From the NCBI GenBank assembly GCA_963769765.1, contig CAVYNA010000002.1, positions 1-64,000 on the forward strand: a DNA stretch of 64,000 nucleotides, read 5' to 3'. The notes under the pieces were generated by a model. It was given only the letters and a program-made list of their open reading frames with translations. It ran no database searches and was not told the origin of the DNA. This DNA is from Bog-756 sp963769765 (GTDB lineage: Bacteria > Actinomycetota > Acidimicrobiia > Acidimicrobiales > RAAP-2). Numbering within the stretch: the first letter of the stretch is position 1; the number at the start of each line of letters is the position of its first letter. Shown here in pieces: positions 25,985 to 34,118 of this stretch. The translations under genes and the position numbers were made by a program.

Positions 25985-27117
25985 TGCTCGAATCGGAGGT
26001 GCTGGTCGGCGAGGCCCGTCGGTCCACCGGGCTCGACGACTTCGGCGACGGTGGATGGCGAGAAGGGCTCGACCGGCTGGTCGCCGCGCTCAACGACGAG
26101 GCCGATCTCACCGAAGGCGGAGAGGACATCATGCGGCTCCGTCTCGGGATGCTCCTCGCAAACCGCCTCCGCGTCACCGAAGAGGTTCGTGCGCACCCGG
26201 CCATCGTGGACGAGGTGATCGAAGGACCCCTGGTCATCGTCGGGCTGCCTCGGACGGGCACCACAGCGCTCAGCAACCTGCTCGCAGCGGATCCGCAGAT
26301 CCGCTCGCTCCGGTTGTGGGAGTCGTCGGATCCGGTTCCCCCGCCGGAGGCCGCGACGCAGGCGAGCGATCCGCGGATCGATGCAGCGCGGTCGGGGCTC
26401 GAGGCGATGTACGACGCGTTCCCCAAGATGCGCTCGTTGCACTTCCAGTCGCCGACCGGGCCGACCGAGTGCCAGGACCTCCTCGGGATGGAGTTCCGGA
26501 CAGCGCACTTCGACGGGATGGCGCGGGTCCCGAGCTATGTCGAGTGGGTCGTCGATTCCGACATGCACGGTGCGTACCGGACGCATCGCCAGGTGCTCCA
26601 GCTCCTTCAGTGGCGGTGCCCACCGACGCTCTGGCACTTGAAGACCCCGGTCCACATGCTCGCACTCGACGATCTGTACGCGGCCTATCCGACGGCGAAG
26701 TTCCTCTGGACCCACCGCGATCCGACCGCGGTGCTCGGATCGGTGTGCAGCCTGATCGAGTACGTGCGGAGCTGGGTCAGCGACCGGGACGACGCGGTCG
26801 AGCTCGGACGGGACCAGCTCGACCTGTGGACGGAGGCGGTGGGCCGGGCGATGGACTTCAGGGCGCGGGTCGGTGATGACCGGTTCGCGGACGTCGAGTT
26901 CGACGCGCTCCAGACCCGTCCGGTCGACGCGTTGGAGCAGGCCTTCGGCCACCTCGGGATTGCGATGGGTGACGGCCGCGCCGCGGTCGAGGCGTGGGCC
27001 GCCGCGCATCCGCCGGGCGCACACGGCGTCCACGAGTTCGACATCGGGGCGTTCGGACTCGACGCCGACGAGGTTCGCGGGCGGTTTGCTGTCTACCTCG
27101 AGCAATTCGCCGGCTGA
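25984..27117 (+). CDS. Sulfotransferase-family protein
   Basis: 377 aa. GLPRTGTTALSNLLAADP is the 5'-phosphosulfate loop of the PAPS-binding fold. FLWTHRDPTAVLGSVCSL holds the 3'-phosphate Arg/Ser. Length and style match the large mycobacterial/actinobacterial sulfotransferase_3 group, which acts on lipids or sterols, rarely with known substrate. It closes the amidohydrolase-DUF1214-SDR run. Confidence 0.87.
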   Translation: MLESEVLVGEARRSTGLDDFGDGGWREGLDRLVAALNDEADLTEGGEDIMRLRLGMLLANRLRVTEEVRAHPAIVDEVIEGPLVIVGLPRTGTTALSNLLAADPQIRSLRLWESSDPVPPPEAATQASDPRIDAARSGLEAMYDAFPKMRSLHFQSPTGPTECQDLLGMEFRTAHFDGMARVPSYVEWVVDSDMHGAYRTHRQVLQLLQWRCPPTLWHLKTPVHMLALDDLYAAYPTAKFLWTHRDPTAVLGSVCSLIEYVRSWVSDRDDAVELGRDQLDLWTEAVGRAMDFRARVGDDRFADVEFDALQTRPVDALEQAFGHLGIAMGDGRAAVEAWAAAHPPGAHGVHEFDIGAFGLDADEVRGRFAVYLEQFAG

Positions 27118-27160
27118 CCGGGGCGACGGCGCAGTCCACCCTCGACCCGCCAGTCGGCCG

Positions 27161-27493
27161 TCACTTCGGCGGAAGCGACCGCGCGTAGCGAGTCGAGCGT
27201 TCGACCCAGGTCGCAAGCTGGCGCTTCGTCCGGAGGTGGTCCGAGTCGAGGCGGAGCCAGCCGTTCATCTCGCGCCCGCGCATGATCGCGACGGTCGCCG
27301 GCGTGGATGCGACGAGCCGGTCGTTCTCCTCCGGATCGACGCGGACGAGGGCGCCGCTCTGGCCGCTCGCGGCGATCGCCATGTTGCCGCCCACGAGGAA
27401 GGCGAGCCCTCCGAACATCTTCATCTCGCTGACCGCGGGATCGCCGCCGATGAGCTCGCGGATGCGCTCGGCGAGGTCCTCGTCATAGGCCAT
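27161..27493 (-). CDS. TfoX N-terminal domain protein
   Basis: 110 aa. The sequence follows the TfoX_N pattern: ELIGGDPAVSEMKMFGGLAFLVGGNMAIAA, then LVRVDPEENDRL and a MRGREMNGWLRLD block. These small proteins are common in actinobacteria outside competence systems and their role is unknown. The start overlaps the end of the methyltransferase gene by 11 nt, so the two are probably co-transcribed. Confidence 0.85.
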   Translation of the reverse strand: MAYDEDLAERIRELIGGDPAVSEMKMFGGLAFLVGGNMAIAASGQSGALVRVDPEENDRLVASTPATVAIMRGREMNGWLRLDSDHLRTKRQLATWVERSTRYARSLPPK

Positions 27494-28130
27494 CGGATGC
27501 CATGGTAGGTGCCGGGCGGTCGGGAGCGCCGGCGACGACCGCGACCACGACTCCGTGTCCGACCCGGTGGGTCGACACGTGCACGGCGTCGAAGCCGTGA
27601 CGGATGAGCTGGTCGGCGAACGTCCCCGCCTGGTCGAGGGTCCATCCGTGGCTCGCGTGGCCGGTCGCCCCCGGTTCCGAACGCCGCTCGATCGCGACGA
27701 ACCGCCCGCCGGGGAGGAGCAACCGGCGGACCTCGTCGAGCGCGCGGTCGACGTCGGCCCAGTGGTGGACCGTCGAAAGGGACCAGACCACCGTCGCGCT
27801 GGCCGGCTCGAGGCCGCTCGACTCGGCGGTGCCCTCGACCCACCGGATGCCCGCGCCTCGCGGCACGACGCGGGCGACCGCGAGCATGACGTGAGCGGGG
27901 TCCACGCCGACCACTGCCGCACCGCGCCGGGCCGCGGCGCGTGCCGCGGTGCCGGGTCCGCACCCCAGGTCGACGACGCGATCACCCGGTTCGAGGTGGG
28001 CGAGGTCGAGGGCGAGCCGCGTGGCGCCACCCCGTCCGACGAGCATGCTCAGCGCCGCGACCAGGCCGGTGACGCCATGGAACCCGCGATGTGCGGCGTG
28101 ATGGTTGGGAACGGTTCGGGTCGTGTCCAC
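27483..28130 (-). CDS. Class I SAM-dependent methyltransferase (UbiE-like)
   Basis: 215 aa. The SAM-binding loop is VVDLGCGPGTAARAAARRG, followed by the acidic end of strand 2 (VVGVDPAHVML), strand 4 (ATVVWSLSTVHHWAD) and LLLPGGRFVAIERR. Small-molecule methylation is likely; the acceptor is unknown. GGAGGAGCCCACC stands before the GTG. It is divergent from a MerR-type regulator across two nested palindromes, so the regulator probably controls it. Confidence 0.84.
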   Translation of the reverse strand: MDTTRTVPNHHAAHRGFHGVTGLVAALSMLVGRGGATRLALDLAHLEPGDRVVDLGCGPGTAARAAARRGAAVVGVDPAHVMLAVARVVPRGAGIRWVEGTAESSGLEPASATVVWSLSTVHHWADVDRALDEVRRLLLPGGRFVAIERRSEPGATGHASHGWTLDQAGTFADQLIRHGFDAVHVSTHRVGHGVVVAVVAGAPDRPAPTMASDGL

Positions 28131-28188
28131 GGTGGGCTCCTCCTTGTCCGGGCACCGGAGAGGTGGGCTCCCGTCTCTTGACACCTTG

Positions 28189-28217
28189 ACAGTTGAACCA
28201 AGGTTCAAGTCAACTGT
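28189..28217. promoter_or_regulatory. Two nested palindromes between methyltransferase and merR genes
   Basis: The inner dyad TTGAACC-AA-GGTTCAA (28193-28208) is enclosed by an outer dyad, ACAGTTGA (28189-28196) and TCAACTGT (28210-28217). A TTGACA at 28186 would serve as -35 for the merR direction. A compact dyad between promoter elements is the standard MerR operator layout. Confidence 0.6.
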
Positions 28218-28221
28218 GCCG

Positions 28222-28659
28222 ATGGACGCAGACCTCTCCATCGGGGAGGTGGCCGCCCGGGCGGGGGTCGCCACCTCGACCGTCCGCTACTACGACCGCC
28301 GCTCGTTGCTGCCGGCCGACGGGCGCCGTTCCGGCCAGCGCCGCTACGCCGCGGCCAGCCTCCGTCGGCTCGTCTTCATCGGCATGTTGCAGGACGCGGG
28401 TCTCTCCCTCGAGGAGATCGCAGGGATCCTCGACGCGGACGGCGTCGAGGAGTGGAAGGCGATCGCGCGTCGTCGGCTGGCGGTGCTCGAAGGGGAGATC
28501 GCGCGGCTCGCCACGTCGAAGGAGCTGCTGGAGGCGTCCCTGCTCTGCCGGTTCGACCATCCTCTGGTCCAGTGCGCGGTGATGGGTGCGGAGATCGACC
28601 GGCGGCTCGGTGACAGCACCGACGTGACGGCCCGGCCCGGCCTCGGGCCGCCGGGTTAG
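28222..28659 (+). CDS. MerR-family transcriptional regulator
   Basis: 145 aa. An N-terminal MerR helix-turn-helix (SIGEVAARAGVATSTVRYYDRRSLLPADGRRSGQRRY, split by the wing) is followed by a coiled dimerisation helix (about 75-115). The C-terminal C-x11-C pair in LLCRFDHPLVQCAVMG may bind a metal or sense redox state. The nested palindromes just upstream are the likely operator. A GTG two codons earlier is an alternative start. Confidence 0.87.
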   Translation: MDADLSIGEVAARAGVATSTVRYYDRRSLLPADGRRSGQRRYAAASLRRLVFIGMLQDAGLSLEEIAGILDADGVEEWKAIARRRLAVLEGEIARLATSKELLEASLLCRFDHPLVQCAVMGAEIDRRLGDSTDVTARPGLGPPG

Positions 28660-28692
28660 CGTGGCGGCACGCGGCCGCGAGGAGGGCGGATT

Positions 28693-29922
28693 ATGCAAGC
28701 GCTGGTCTGGGGCGTCAAGGGTGAACGATGGGAGCCGCCCGATCCGTCGAACCCGCTGCTGGTCGGACTCTCGAAGGTGCCGATGCGCCTCGAGGAGCAG
28801 GATCGCCCGGTCCCGACCGGTGACCAGTGGGCGGTCGCCAAGACCAGACTCGCCGGCATCTGCGGTTCGGAGGCCAAACAGATCTTCGGTGACTTCACCG
28901 ACAAGTACGTCGACAGCGCACTTTCCGCGTTCTTCTCGATGCCGATGGTCATGGGACACGAGGTCGTCGCCGACGTGGTCGAGCTCGGGCCGGCCACCCG
29001 AGGCCTCGAGGTCGGCCAGCGGGTCCTCCTCAACCCGTGGCTCTCCTGCGAGCCGCGCGGTTACGACCCGGTGTGCCCGTCCTGTGCGGCCGGCGACCTG
29101 AGCCTGTGCTGGCACTTCACCGACGGCCCCCTCGCTGCCGGCCTCCACACCGGCACGTGCCGCGACGCGCCGGGCGGCTTCGCCGACTACTTCCCGGCGC
29201 ACGACACCATGCTCTTCCCGATCCCGGACGGGATCTCCGACGAGGTCGCGGTCCTCGGTGATCCCTTCTCGGTCTCGCTCCACTCGGTGACCCGTCATCC
29301 GCCGCCGCCGGGGGGGAGGGCGTTGGTCTACGGTGCCGGCGCGCTCGGCACCACCGCGACCGCGATCCTGCGGGCGCTCCGCCCCGACGTCGAGGTGGCC
29401 GTGGTCGCCGCCCACCCCGCCCAGGCCGAGCTCGCCCGCAACCTCGGCGCCCACGTGATCGGGGCCAGCCCCGCCGTACAGGTCATCGAGGAGGGTGCCG
29501 ACTGGTCGGGCGGCGTGCTGCTCCCGACACCCATCGGCCTGCCGATGGCCCATCCCGGAGGCGTCGACGTCGTCTACGACACCGTCGGCTCGGCGGAGAC
29601 GTCAGAGGTCGCGGTACGGCTGTTGCGAGCCCGCGGCACACTCGTCAAGAGCGGCGTCAATCCGCCGTCGCGTTGGGAGTGGTCCCCGCTGTACTTCAAG
29701 GAGATCTCGTGGGTCGGATCGAACGCGTTCGGCGTCGAGGAGGTCGAAGGAGTCCGGCGCCACGCGATGGAGCACTACTTCGAGCTGGTCGGTGACGGTC
29801 GGATCGACCTGGCGGGGATGCTCACCCATACCTTCCGGCTCGAGCAGTGGCGGGAGGCGTTCTCGGTTCTCGCCGACCAGTCGGCGTCGGGTGCGATCAA
29901 GGTGGCGTTCGACTTCCGTTGA
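28693..29922 (+). CDS. Zinc-dependent alcohol dehydrogenase-family protein
   Basis: 409 aa MDR-superfamily enzyme. Catalytic-zinc residues occur in GICGSEAK and MGHEVVADVVELG. A cysteine-rich structural-zinc lobe (CEPRGYDPVCPSCAAGDLSLC over about 117-137) and a Rossmann loop (VYGAGALGTTATAI) follow. It is longer than typical ADH (about 350 aa) because of inserts near 60-75 and 265-275. The substrate is unknown. GAGGAGGGCGGATT precedes the ATG, and a TTAGCGT -10-like string lies about 36 nt upstream. Confidence 0.86.
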   Translation: MQALVWGVKGERWEPPDPSNPLLVGLSKVPMRLEEQDRPVPTGDQWAVAKTRLAGICGSEAKQIFGDFTDKYVDSALSAFFSMPMVMGHEVVADVVELGPATRGLEVGQRVLLNPWLSCEPRGYDPVCPSCAAGDLSLCWHFTDGPLAAGLHTGTCRDAPGGFADYFPAHDTMLFPIPDGISDEVAVLGDPFSVSLHSVTRHPPPPGGRALVYGAGALGTTATAILRALRPDVEVAVVAAHPAQAELARNLGAHVIGASPAVQVIEEGADWSGGVLLPTPIGLPMAHPGGVDVVYDTVGSAETSEVAVRLLRARGTLVKSGVNPPSRWEWSPLYFKEISWVGSNAFGVEEVEGVRRHAMEHYFELVGDGRIDLAGMLTHTFRLEQWREAFSVLADQSASGAIKVAFDFR

Positions 29923-29954
29923 GGCGGGACGGCACCGCGCCATCCCGATGCTCG

Positions 29955-30458
29955 TCAGCCGGTGCCTGCGCGGGGTACCCGTGGCTGTCGCCAGTAGGGG
30001 TGGTCAGCATCGTCCTTCTCGACGAGGATGAAGACGACGCCCCACGGGTCGACGAACCAGGTGCTTCGCAGCCCGACGATCTCCGCGATCCCGGACGTGA
30101 GGAACCGGACTCCCCGCGCCTCCAGCTCGGCCCGTGTCTCAGCGATGTCGTCGCAGAGGAGGCCGACGTGGGTCAGGCCGAGCCGGGTGATGTCGGGACC
30201 GTCGGTCGTGACCGTGCGATCTCCGACGACCGGGTATTCGATGAGCTCGAGCACCCGGTCGTCGGTGCCGAACCCGAGGATGGCCGCCTTGACCACGGCC
30301 GGCGCCGGGAGCAGCTCGCCCATGTCGCGCTCGATCGCCGGTCCGGCCATCCGGTAGGGAGGCGAGAGCACGGTGAACCCGAGCACGTCTGCGTACCACT
30401 GCGCCGCCGCGTCCACATCGGAGACGCAGATCGCGGAGTGGGCAATTCCGGTGAGCAT
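29955..30458 (-). CDS. VOC-superfamily (glyoxalase/dioxygenase-fold) protein
   Basis: 167 aa with two beta-alpha-beta-beta-beta modules. Module 1 starts IAHSAICVSDVDAAAQWYADVLGFTV, module 2 GLTHVGLLCDDIAETRAELEARGVRF, ending FVDPWGVVFILVE. Metal-binding positions H8, H109 and E160 (approximate) are all present, so a metallo-enzyme is plausible, for example a methylmalonyl-CoA epimerase-like or glyoxalase-like activity. GGAGGGAACGC precedes the ATG. Confidence 0.84.
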   Translation of the reverse strand: MLTGIAHSAICVSDVDAAAQWYADVLGFTVLSPPYRMAGPAIERDMGELLPAPAVVKAAILGFGTDDRVLELIEYPVVGDRTVTTDGPDITRLGLTHVGLLCDDIAETRAELEARGVRFLTSGIAEIVGLRSTWFVDPWGVVFILVEKDDADHPYWRQPRVPRAGTG

Positions 30459-30571
30459 GCGTTCCCTCCGACGTGTCGCCGAGCGTGGACTGCAGAGCGT
30501 ACGCGATGGCCGTCCCGACCGACCCGGAGAAAGCCCGCTTCTTGATCATCGACCGGGCAGGTGCCCTTTCT

Positions 30572-31297
30572 TCAAGCCTCGAGATTGTGGCGATCCAAGG
30601 CGGGCAGTTCGAGGTCCGGCACCAGACCGAGGCGCTGTGTCCTCCGGACCCGTCCGAGGCCCGGAAGGGTCACGCTGCGGACGCCGAGCACCTTGATCCA
30701 CGGTGGAAGCGCTGACGCGTTGTAGCCCACGGCCAACAGCTCTTCGGGGCGTGCGACCTGGCAGAGGCGTGCCGCGAGGTTGGCCGGCCTGCCGATGTAG
30801 TCGTCACCGTCCATGATGAGCGCCTGGCCGTGCGCGAACCCGCCGCGCAGCGCCAGCGTGGATCCGTCGTACCGCCCGATCAGCTCGGCGGCAGTCGCGA
30901 TCGTCGGCCCGACCTCCAACCCGACGATCATGGCGCCGTCGCCCAGCCACTTGGCCACCATCACGCCCCGCCGCACGGCGATGTTTCGGGCGAGTGATCT
31001 GAACTGGGTCAGGGTGTCGATTGCGGCGTGCTCGCCGTGGGTGGCGATGAACTGGGTGAACCCACAGAGGTCGACGAAGGCGAACGCCCGGTCGACGAGG
31101 GCGATCGTCTCCGCGATCTCCCGCGGCTCCTCGATCCCCCTGCTCGGCGGTGCCGTGCCGACAGTACCGGCACCTGCACTGTCGGGCGGAGCCTCGACCG
31201 AACCGCGGCTGGACACTGCGTCGCGGCGTCTCCCGCCGACGTGCACGGACAGGATCGGTGCCGGCGGCGATCGTCGTGGCTGTGGTCGCTGCGGCAT
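30572..31297 (-). CDS. Class III adenylate/guanylate cyclase domain protein
   Basis: 241 aa. The catalytic domain (about 68-230) has both metal-binding aspartates, D76 (FVDLCGF) and D120 (WLGDGAM), base-selecting K116 next to the second, and the transition-state pair N173 and R177 (GRPANLAAR). All key residues are intact, so cAMP synthesis is likely. There is no membrane segment or sensor domain, only a disordered basic/proline-rich N-terminus. An upstream GTG (31375) is in frame but lacks a Shine-Dalgarno; the ATG used here has GGAG 11 nt before it. Confidence 0.82.
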   Translation of the reverse strand: MPQRPQPRRSPPAPILSVHVGGRRRDAVSSRGSVEAPPDSAGAGTVGTAPPSRGIEEPREIAETIALVDRAFAFVDLCGFTQFIATHGEHAAIDTLTQFRSLARNIAVRRGVMVAKWLGDGAMIVGLEVGPTIATAAELIGRYDGSTLALRGGFAHGQALIMDGDDYIGRPANLAARLCQVARPEELLAVGYNASALPPWIKVLGVRSVTLPGLGRVRRTQRLGLVPDLELPALDRHNLEA

Positions 31298-31591
31298 CGG
31301 GTGGGGCACTCCTCGGTCGCTCCGGTCAGTCCCCCGGCCATATTGAAACACAGGGAACTGCCCCCACTTCGCCACTCCACAGTGGTGCGAAGGCCGACCG
31401 ACCGGTCCCCTCTCGCTAGGGTGGGCCGTCCGTCACTCCGGGGGGAGCTCGGCGTGTCGGAGAATGTGACGATCAACGGCACTGCGGTCCTGCCGCTCCG
31501 CCCCATCCGCTGACACGGCCGGACGATCCGGTCCGCGGGGCGGTGCGCCGGGCCGAGGAGCTCACGCGGTATCGATCCGATCGGGGGGACC

Positions 31592-32905
31592 ATGCGGAAG
31601 GTGAACGCGCCGGCCATCGCGATGCCGTTGTCCCCGAAGACGGTCGCCGTGGTGTGCGTGGTGGTACTCACGAGCACGCTCGCCGCGTGCTCCTCGACGA
31701 ACGCCGCGGTCACGACCTCGGCTGCGGCGACCGTTGCCCCGATTCCGTCGGCTGCCTTCTCCGACCATACGGGCGTCACCTCGACCACGGTCACCGTGGC
31801 CAACATCTCGACCCTCGTCGCGGGTCTCTTCAAGGGCGCACTGGTCGGCACCGAGGCCTACGCCGCGTACGTCAACTCGAAGGGTGGAGTCAACGGGCGC
31901 AAGCTCGTCGTGCAGGGGAGCGATGACCAGTTCACGGGTGCCGCGAACAAGCAGCTCACCGAGGCGGCCCTGACCCGGGTGTTCGCACTCGTCGGTGGCA
32001 CCAGTCTCATGGACAGCTTCGGTGAGGCGGTGCTCGCCGCGAACCCGCAGCTCCCTGATGTGACGGAGTCGCTGGACCCGACCACCCAGAAGCTGGCGAA
32101 CACGTTCATGGCGGAGCCGGCCGCGCACGGCTGGCCACTGGGTCCACTCGCGTACTTCAAGGACAGGTACCCCACCGAGATCCTGCACACCGGGACGATC
32201 GTCGCCGACCTTCCGGCGACGGTCACCGCCTGGACCGACGAGAAGGCGGCGATGGAGCACCTGGGCTACAAGGTGCTCTACGACCCCTCCCTCCCACCGT
32301 CGCAGACCGACTTCACGGAGAACGTCGTGGCCATGAAGGACGCGGGGGTCCGGATCGTCTTCCTCGAGCAGCTGCCGGAGAACTACGCGTCCGCGGCGAT
32401 CAAGGACTTCAGCCAGCAGGACTTCCATCCGTTGGTCGTGCTCGGCGGCGCGGCCTACAACGAGACGCTGGTCGGCAACTCCGGCGGTCCCTCCGCGGTC
32501 GATGGTGCGTACCTCGAACAGCAGTCGTCGCTCTTCCTCGGGGAGGATGCACACGTGATTCCGGCGGTGGGAACGCTCGACAGCTGGGTGCACACCGTCG
32601 CGCCAGACTTCACCCCGGACTATTTCACGCTGCTCGGGTGGTTGAGCGCCGAGCTGTTCGCCCAGGCCCTCGGCAGGGCCGGTCCCGATCCGAGCCGCGG
32701 CTCGCTCCTCGTCGCGCTCCGGCACCTCACGAGTTTCGACAGTGGCAACCTGATCCCCGTGAGCAACCCGGCAGGCAAGGTCCCGGTCGCCTGTTACCTG
32801 GTCGGGCGGGTCGACGGCGGTAGGTTCCAGCGCTTGGACGACCCTCCGGTCAACGGACCGACAAAGGGCTTCCGGTGCGATCAGCCCTACTTCTCCGTCC
32901 ATTGA
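31592..32905 (+). CDS. Solute-binding lipoprotein, type 1 periplasmic fold (branched-chain amino acid ABC type)
   Basis: 437 aa. A lipoprotein signal peptide ends in the lipobox LAAC (C33). After a Ser/Thr/Ala linker the type 1 fold starts at VTVANISTLVAGLFKGALVGTEAYAAYVNSKGGVNGRKLVV, the pattern of LivK-like receptors with NSKGGVNGR. No permease or ATPase gene lies in the window, so it is an orphan receptor here, perhaps for an aromatic or amino-acid-like ligand. GGGGGGACC precedes the ATG. Confidence 0.86.
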   Translation: MRKVNAPAIAMPLSPKTVAVVCVVVLTSTLAACSSTNAAVTTSAAATVAPIPSAAFSDHTGVTSTTVTVANISTLVAGLFKGALVGTEAYAAYVNSKGGVNGRKLVVQGSDDQFTGAANKQLTEAALTRVFALVGGTSLMDSFGEAVLAANPQLPDVTESLDPTTQKLANTFMAEPAAHGWPLGPLAYFKDRYPTEILHTGTIVADLPATVTAWTDEKAAMEHLGYKVLYDPSLPPSQTDFTENVVAMKDAGVRIVFLEQLPENYASAAIKDFSQQDFHPLVVLGGAAYNETLVGNSGGPSAVDGAYLEQQSSLFLGEDAHVIPAVGTLDSWVHTVAPDFTPDYFTLLGWLSAELFAQALGRAGPDPSRGSLLVALRHLTSFDSGNLIPVSNPAGKVPVACYLVGRVDGGRFQRLDDPPVNGPTKGFRCDQPYFSVH

Positions 32906-32944
32906 CGCCGCGTCGCCCGTGTCAGACCGTCCAGAGGTGACCTC

Positions 32945-33760
32945 GTGACCGTGCGAGACGTCGTCGTCGTGATCGGCTGCGGAGGCATGGGCGCTGCAGT
33001 GGTGCGCCGGATCGGGACCGAGGCCACGGTCGTCCTCGCGGACACTGATCGCGACGCGCTCTCCGCGGTGGCCACGGAGCTCCGTGGCGAGGGCCTCGAG
33101 CTCGTCACGATGGACGTCGACGTCTCGGAGGCCGACTCGGTCGTCGAGCTCGCCGGGTCGTCGGCGTCGCATGGCCGGATCGCCGCGGTCGTCCACACCG
33201 CCGGCCTCTCACCGGCGCAGGCAACGCCGGCGGAGATCGTCCGCGTCGACCTCGTGGGTACGGCGCACGTGCTCGACGCCTTCGGACGCGTCATCGGAGC
33301 CGGGGGAGCAGGGGTGTGCATCGCGTCAATGGCCGGGACGATGGCTTCGCTTCCCGCGGAGTTCGAGCAGCAGCTCGCGTCGACGCCGACCCGCGAGCTG
33401 ATGGAGCTGCCGGGGCTTTCGCCGGCCGCCGTTTCCGACAGCCAGACGGCCTACGTGATCGCCAAGCGAGCCAACCAGCTGCGGGTGCAGGTGGCCGCGG
33501 CGACGTGGGGAGCTCGGGGCGCCCGTGTCAACTCTGTGTCCCCGGGGATCATCGCGACGGCGATGGGCGAAGTGGAGCTCGCGGGACCGGCGGGCGACGT
33601 GATGCGGGCGATGATCGCCGGAAGCGCCACCGGGCGCATCGGCACGCCAGAGGACATCGCAGCCGCCGTCGAGTTCCTGGTGGGGCCGGACTCGAGCTTC
33701 GTCACCGGCACCGACCTCCTGGTGGACGGCGGTGTCGTCGCCTCGCTCCGCGACGGGTGA
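32945..33760 (+). CDS. Short-chain dehydrogenase/reductase with altered cofactor loop
   Basis: 271 aa. The protein ends like a normal SDR (SSFVTGTDLLVDGG), has YVIAKRAN (Tyr-Lys) and HTAGLS for NNAG. The N-terminal loop is GCGGMGAAVVRR, a GxGxxG form rather than TGxxxGIG. The insert around residues 125-160 is like that of some 3alpha-hydroxysteroid dehydrogenases. GAGGTGACCTC precedes the GTG. Confidence 0.82.
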   Translation: MTVRDVVVVIGCGGMGAAVVRRIGTEATVVLADTDRDALSAVATELRGEGLELVTMDVDVSEADSVVELAGSSASHGRIAAVVHTAGLSPAQATPAEIVRVDLVGTAHVLDAFGRVIGAGGAGVCIASMAGTMASLPAEFEQQLASTPTRELMELPGLSPAAVSDSQTAYVIAKRANQLRVQVAAATWGARGARVNSVSPGIIATAMGEVELAGPAGDVMRAMIAGSATGRIGTPEDIAAAVEFLVGPDSSFVTGTDLLVDGGVVASLRDG

Positions 33761-33788
33761 CGTCACCAGAGGCCGCGCCGGACCCCGA

Positions 33789-34085
33789 TCAGGGGTGGGA
33801 GGGGGCAGCGGGCGCGCCGTCGACTTCGAAGAAGAGCTCGTCGGCGTAGCACCACCACCAGTCCTCACCGGGTTCGTAGGAGCGGATGAGCGGGTGGTCG
33901 CGGTGGGCGTGCCAGTGGGCGGTGGCATGGCGGTTGGGCGAGTCGTCGCAGCATCCGACGTGACCGCAGTGCATGCACAGCCGGAGGTGGACCCAGTGAC
34001 CACCGGTCCGGAGGCAGTCCTCGCATCCCGTGCTCGAGGGTGTCACGTCCGCCACGGTGTCGAGATGGCTACAGGAATCGGTCAT
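33789..34085 (-). CDS. UBP-type zinc finger protein
   Basis: 98 aa. The whole protein is a ZnF-UBP domain: CSHLD, CEDCLRTGGHWVHLRLCMHCGHVGCCDDSPNRHATAHWHAHRDHPLIRSYEPGEDWWWCYADELFFEV in broken form, with cysteines and histidines at the expected zinc positions. In eukaryotes this domain binds ubiquitin tails; bacterial stand-alone forms are common in actinobacteria with unknown role. It follows the DUF5996 gene by 33 nt on the same strand. Confidence 0.88.
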   Translation of the reverse strand: MTDSCSHLDTVADVTPSSTGCEDCLRTGGHWVHLRLCMHCGHVGCCDDSPNRHATAHWHAHRDHPLIRSYEPGEDWWWCYADELFFEVDGAPAAPSHP

Positions 34086-34118
34086 GGCGAACGCCTTTCT
34101 CGGTCGGGTGGGGGTGAG

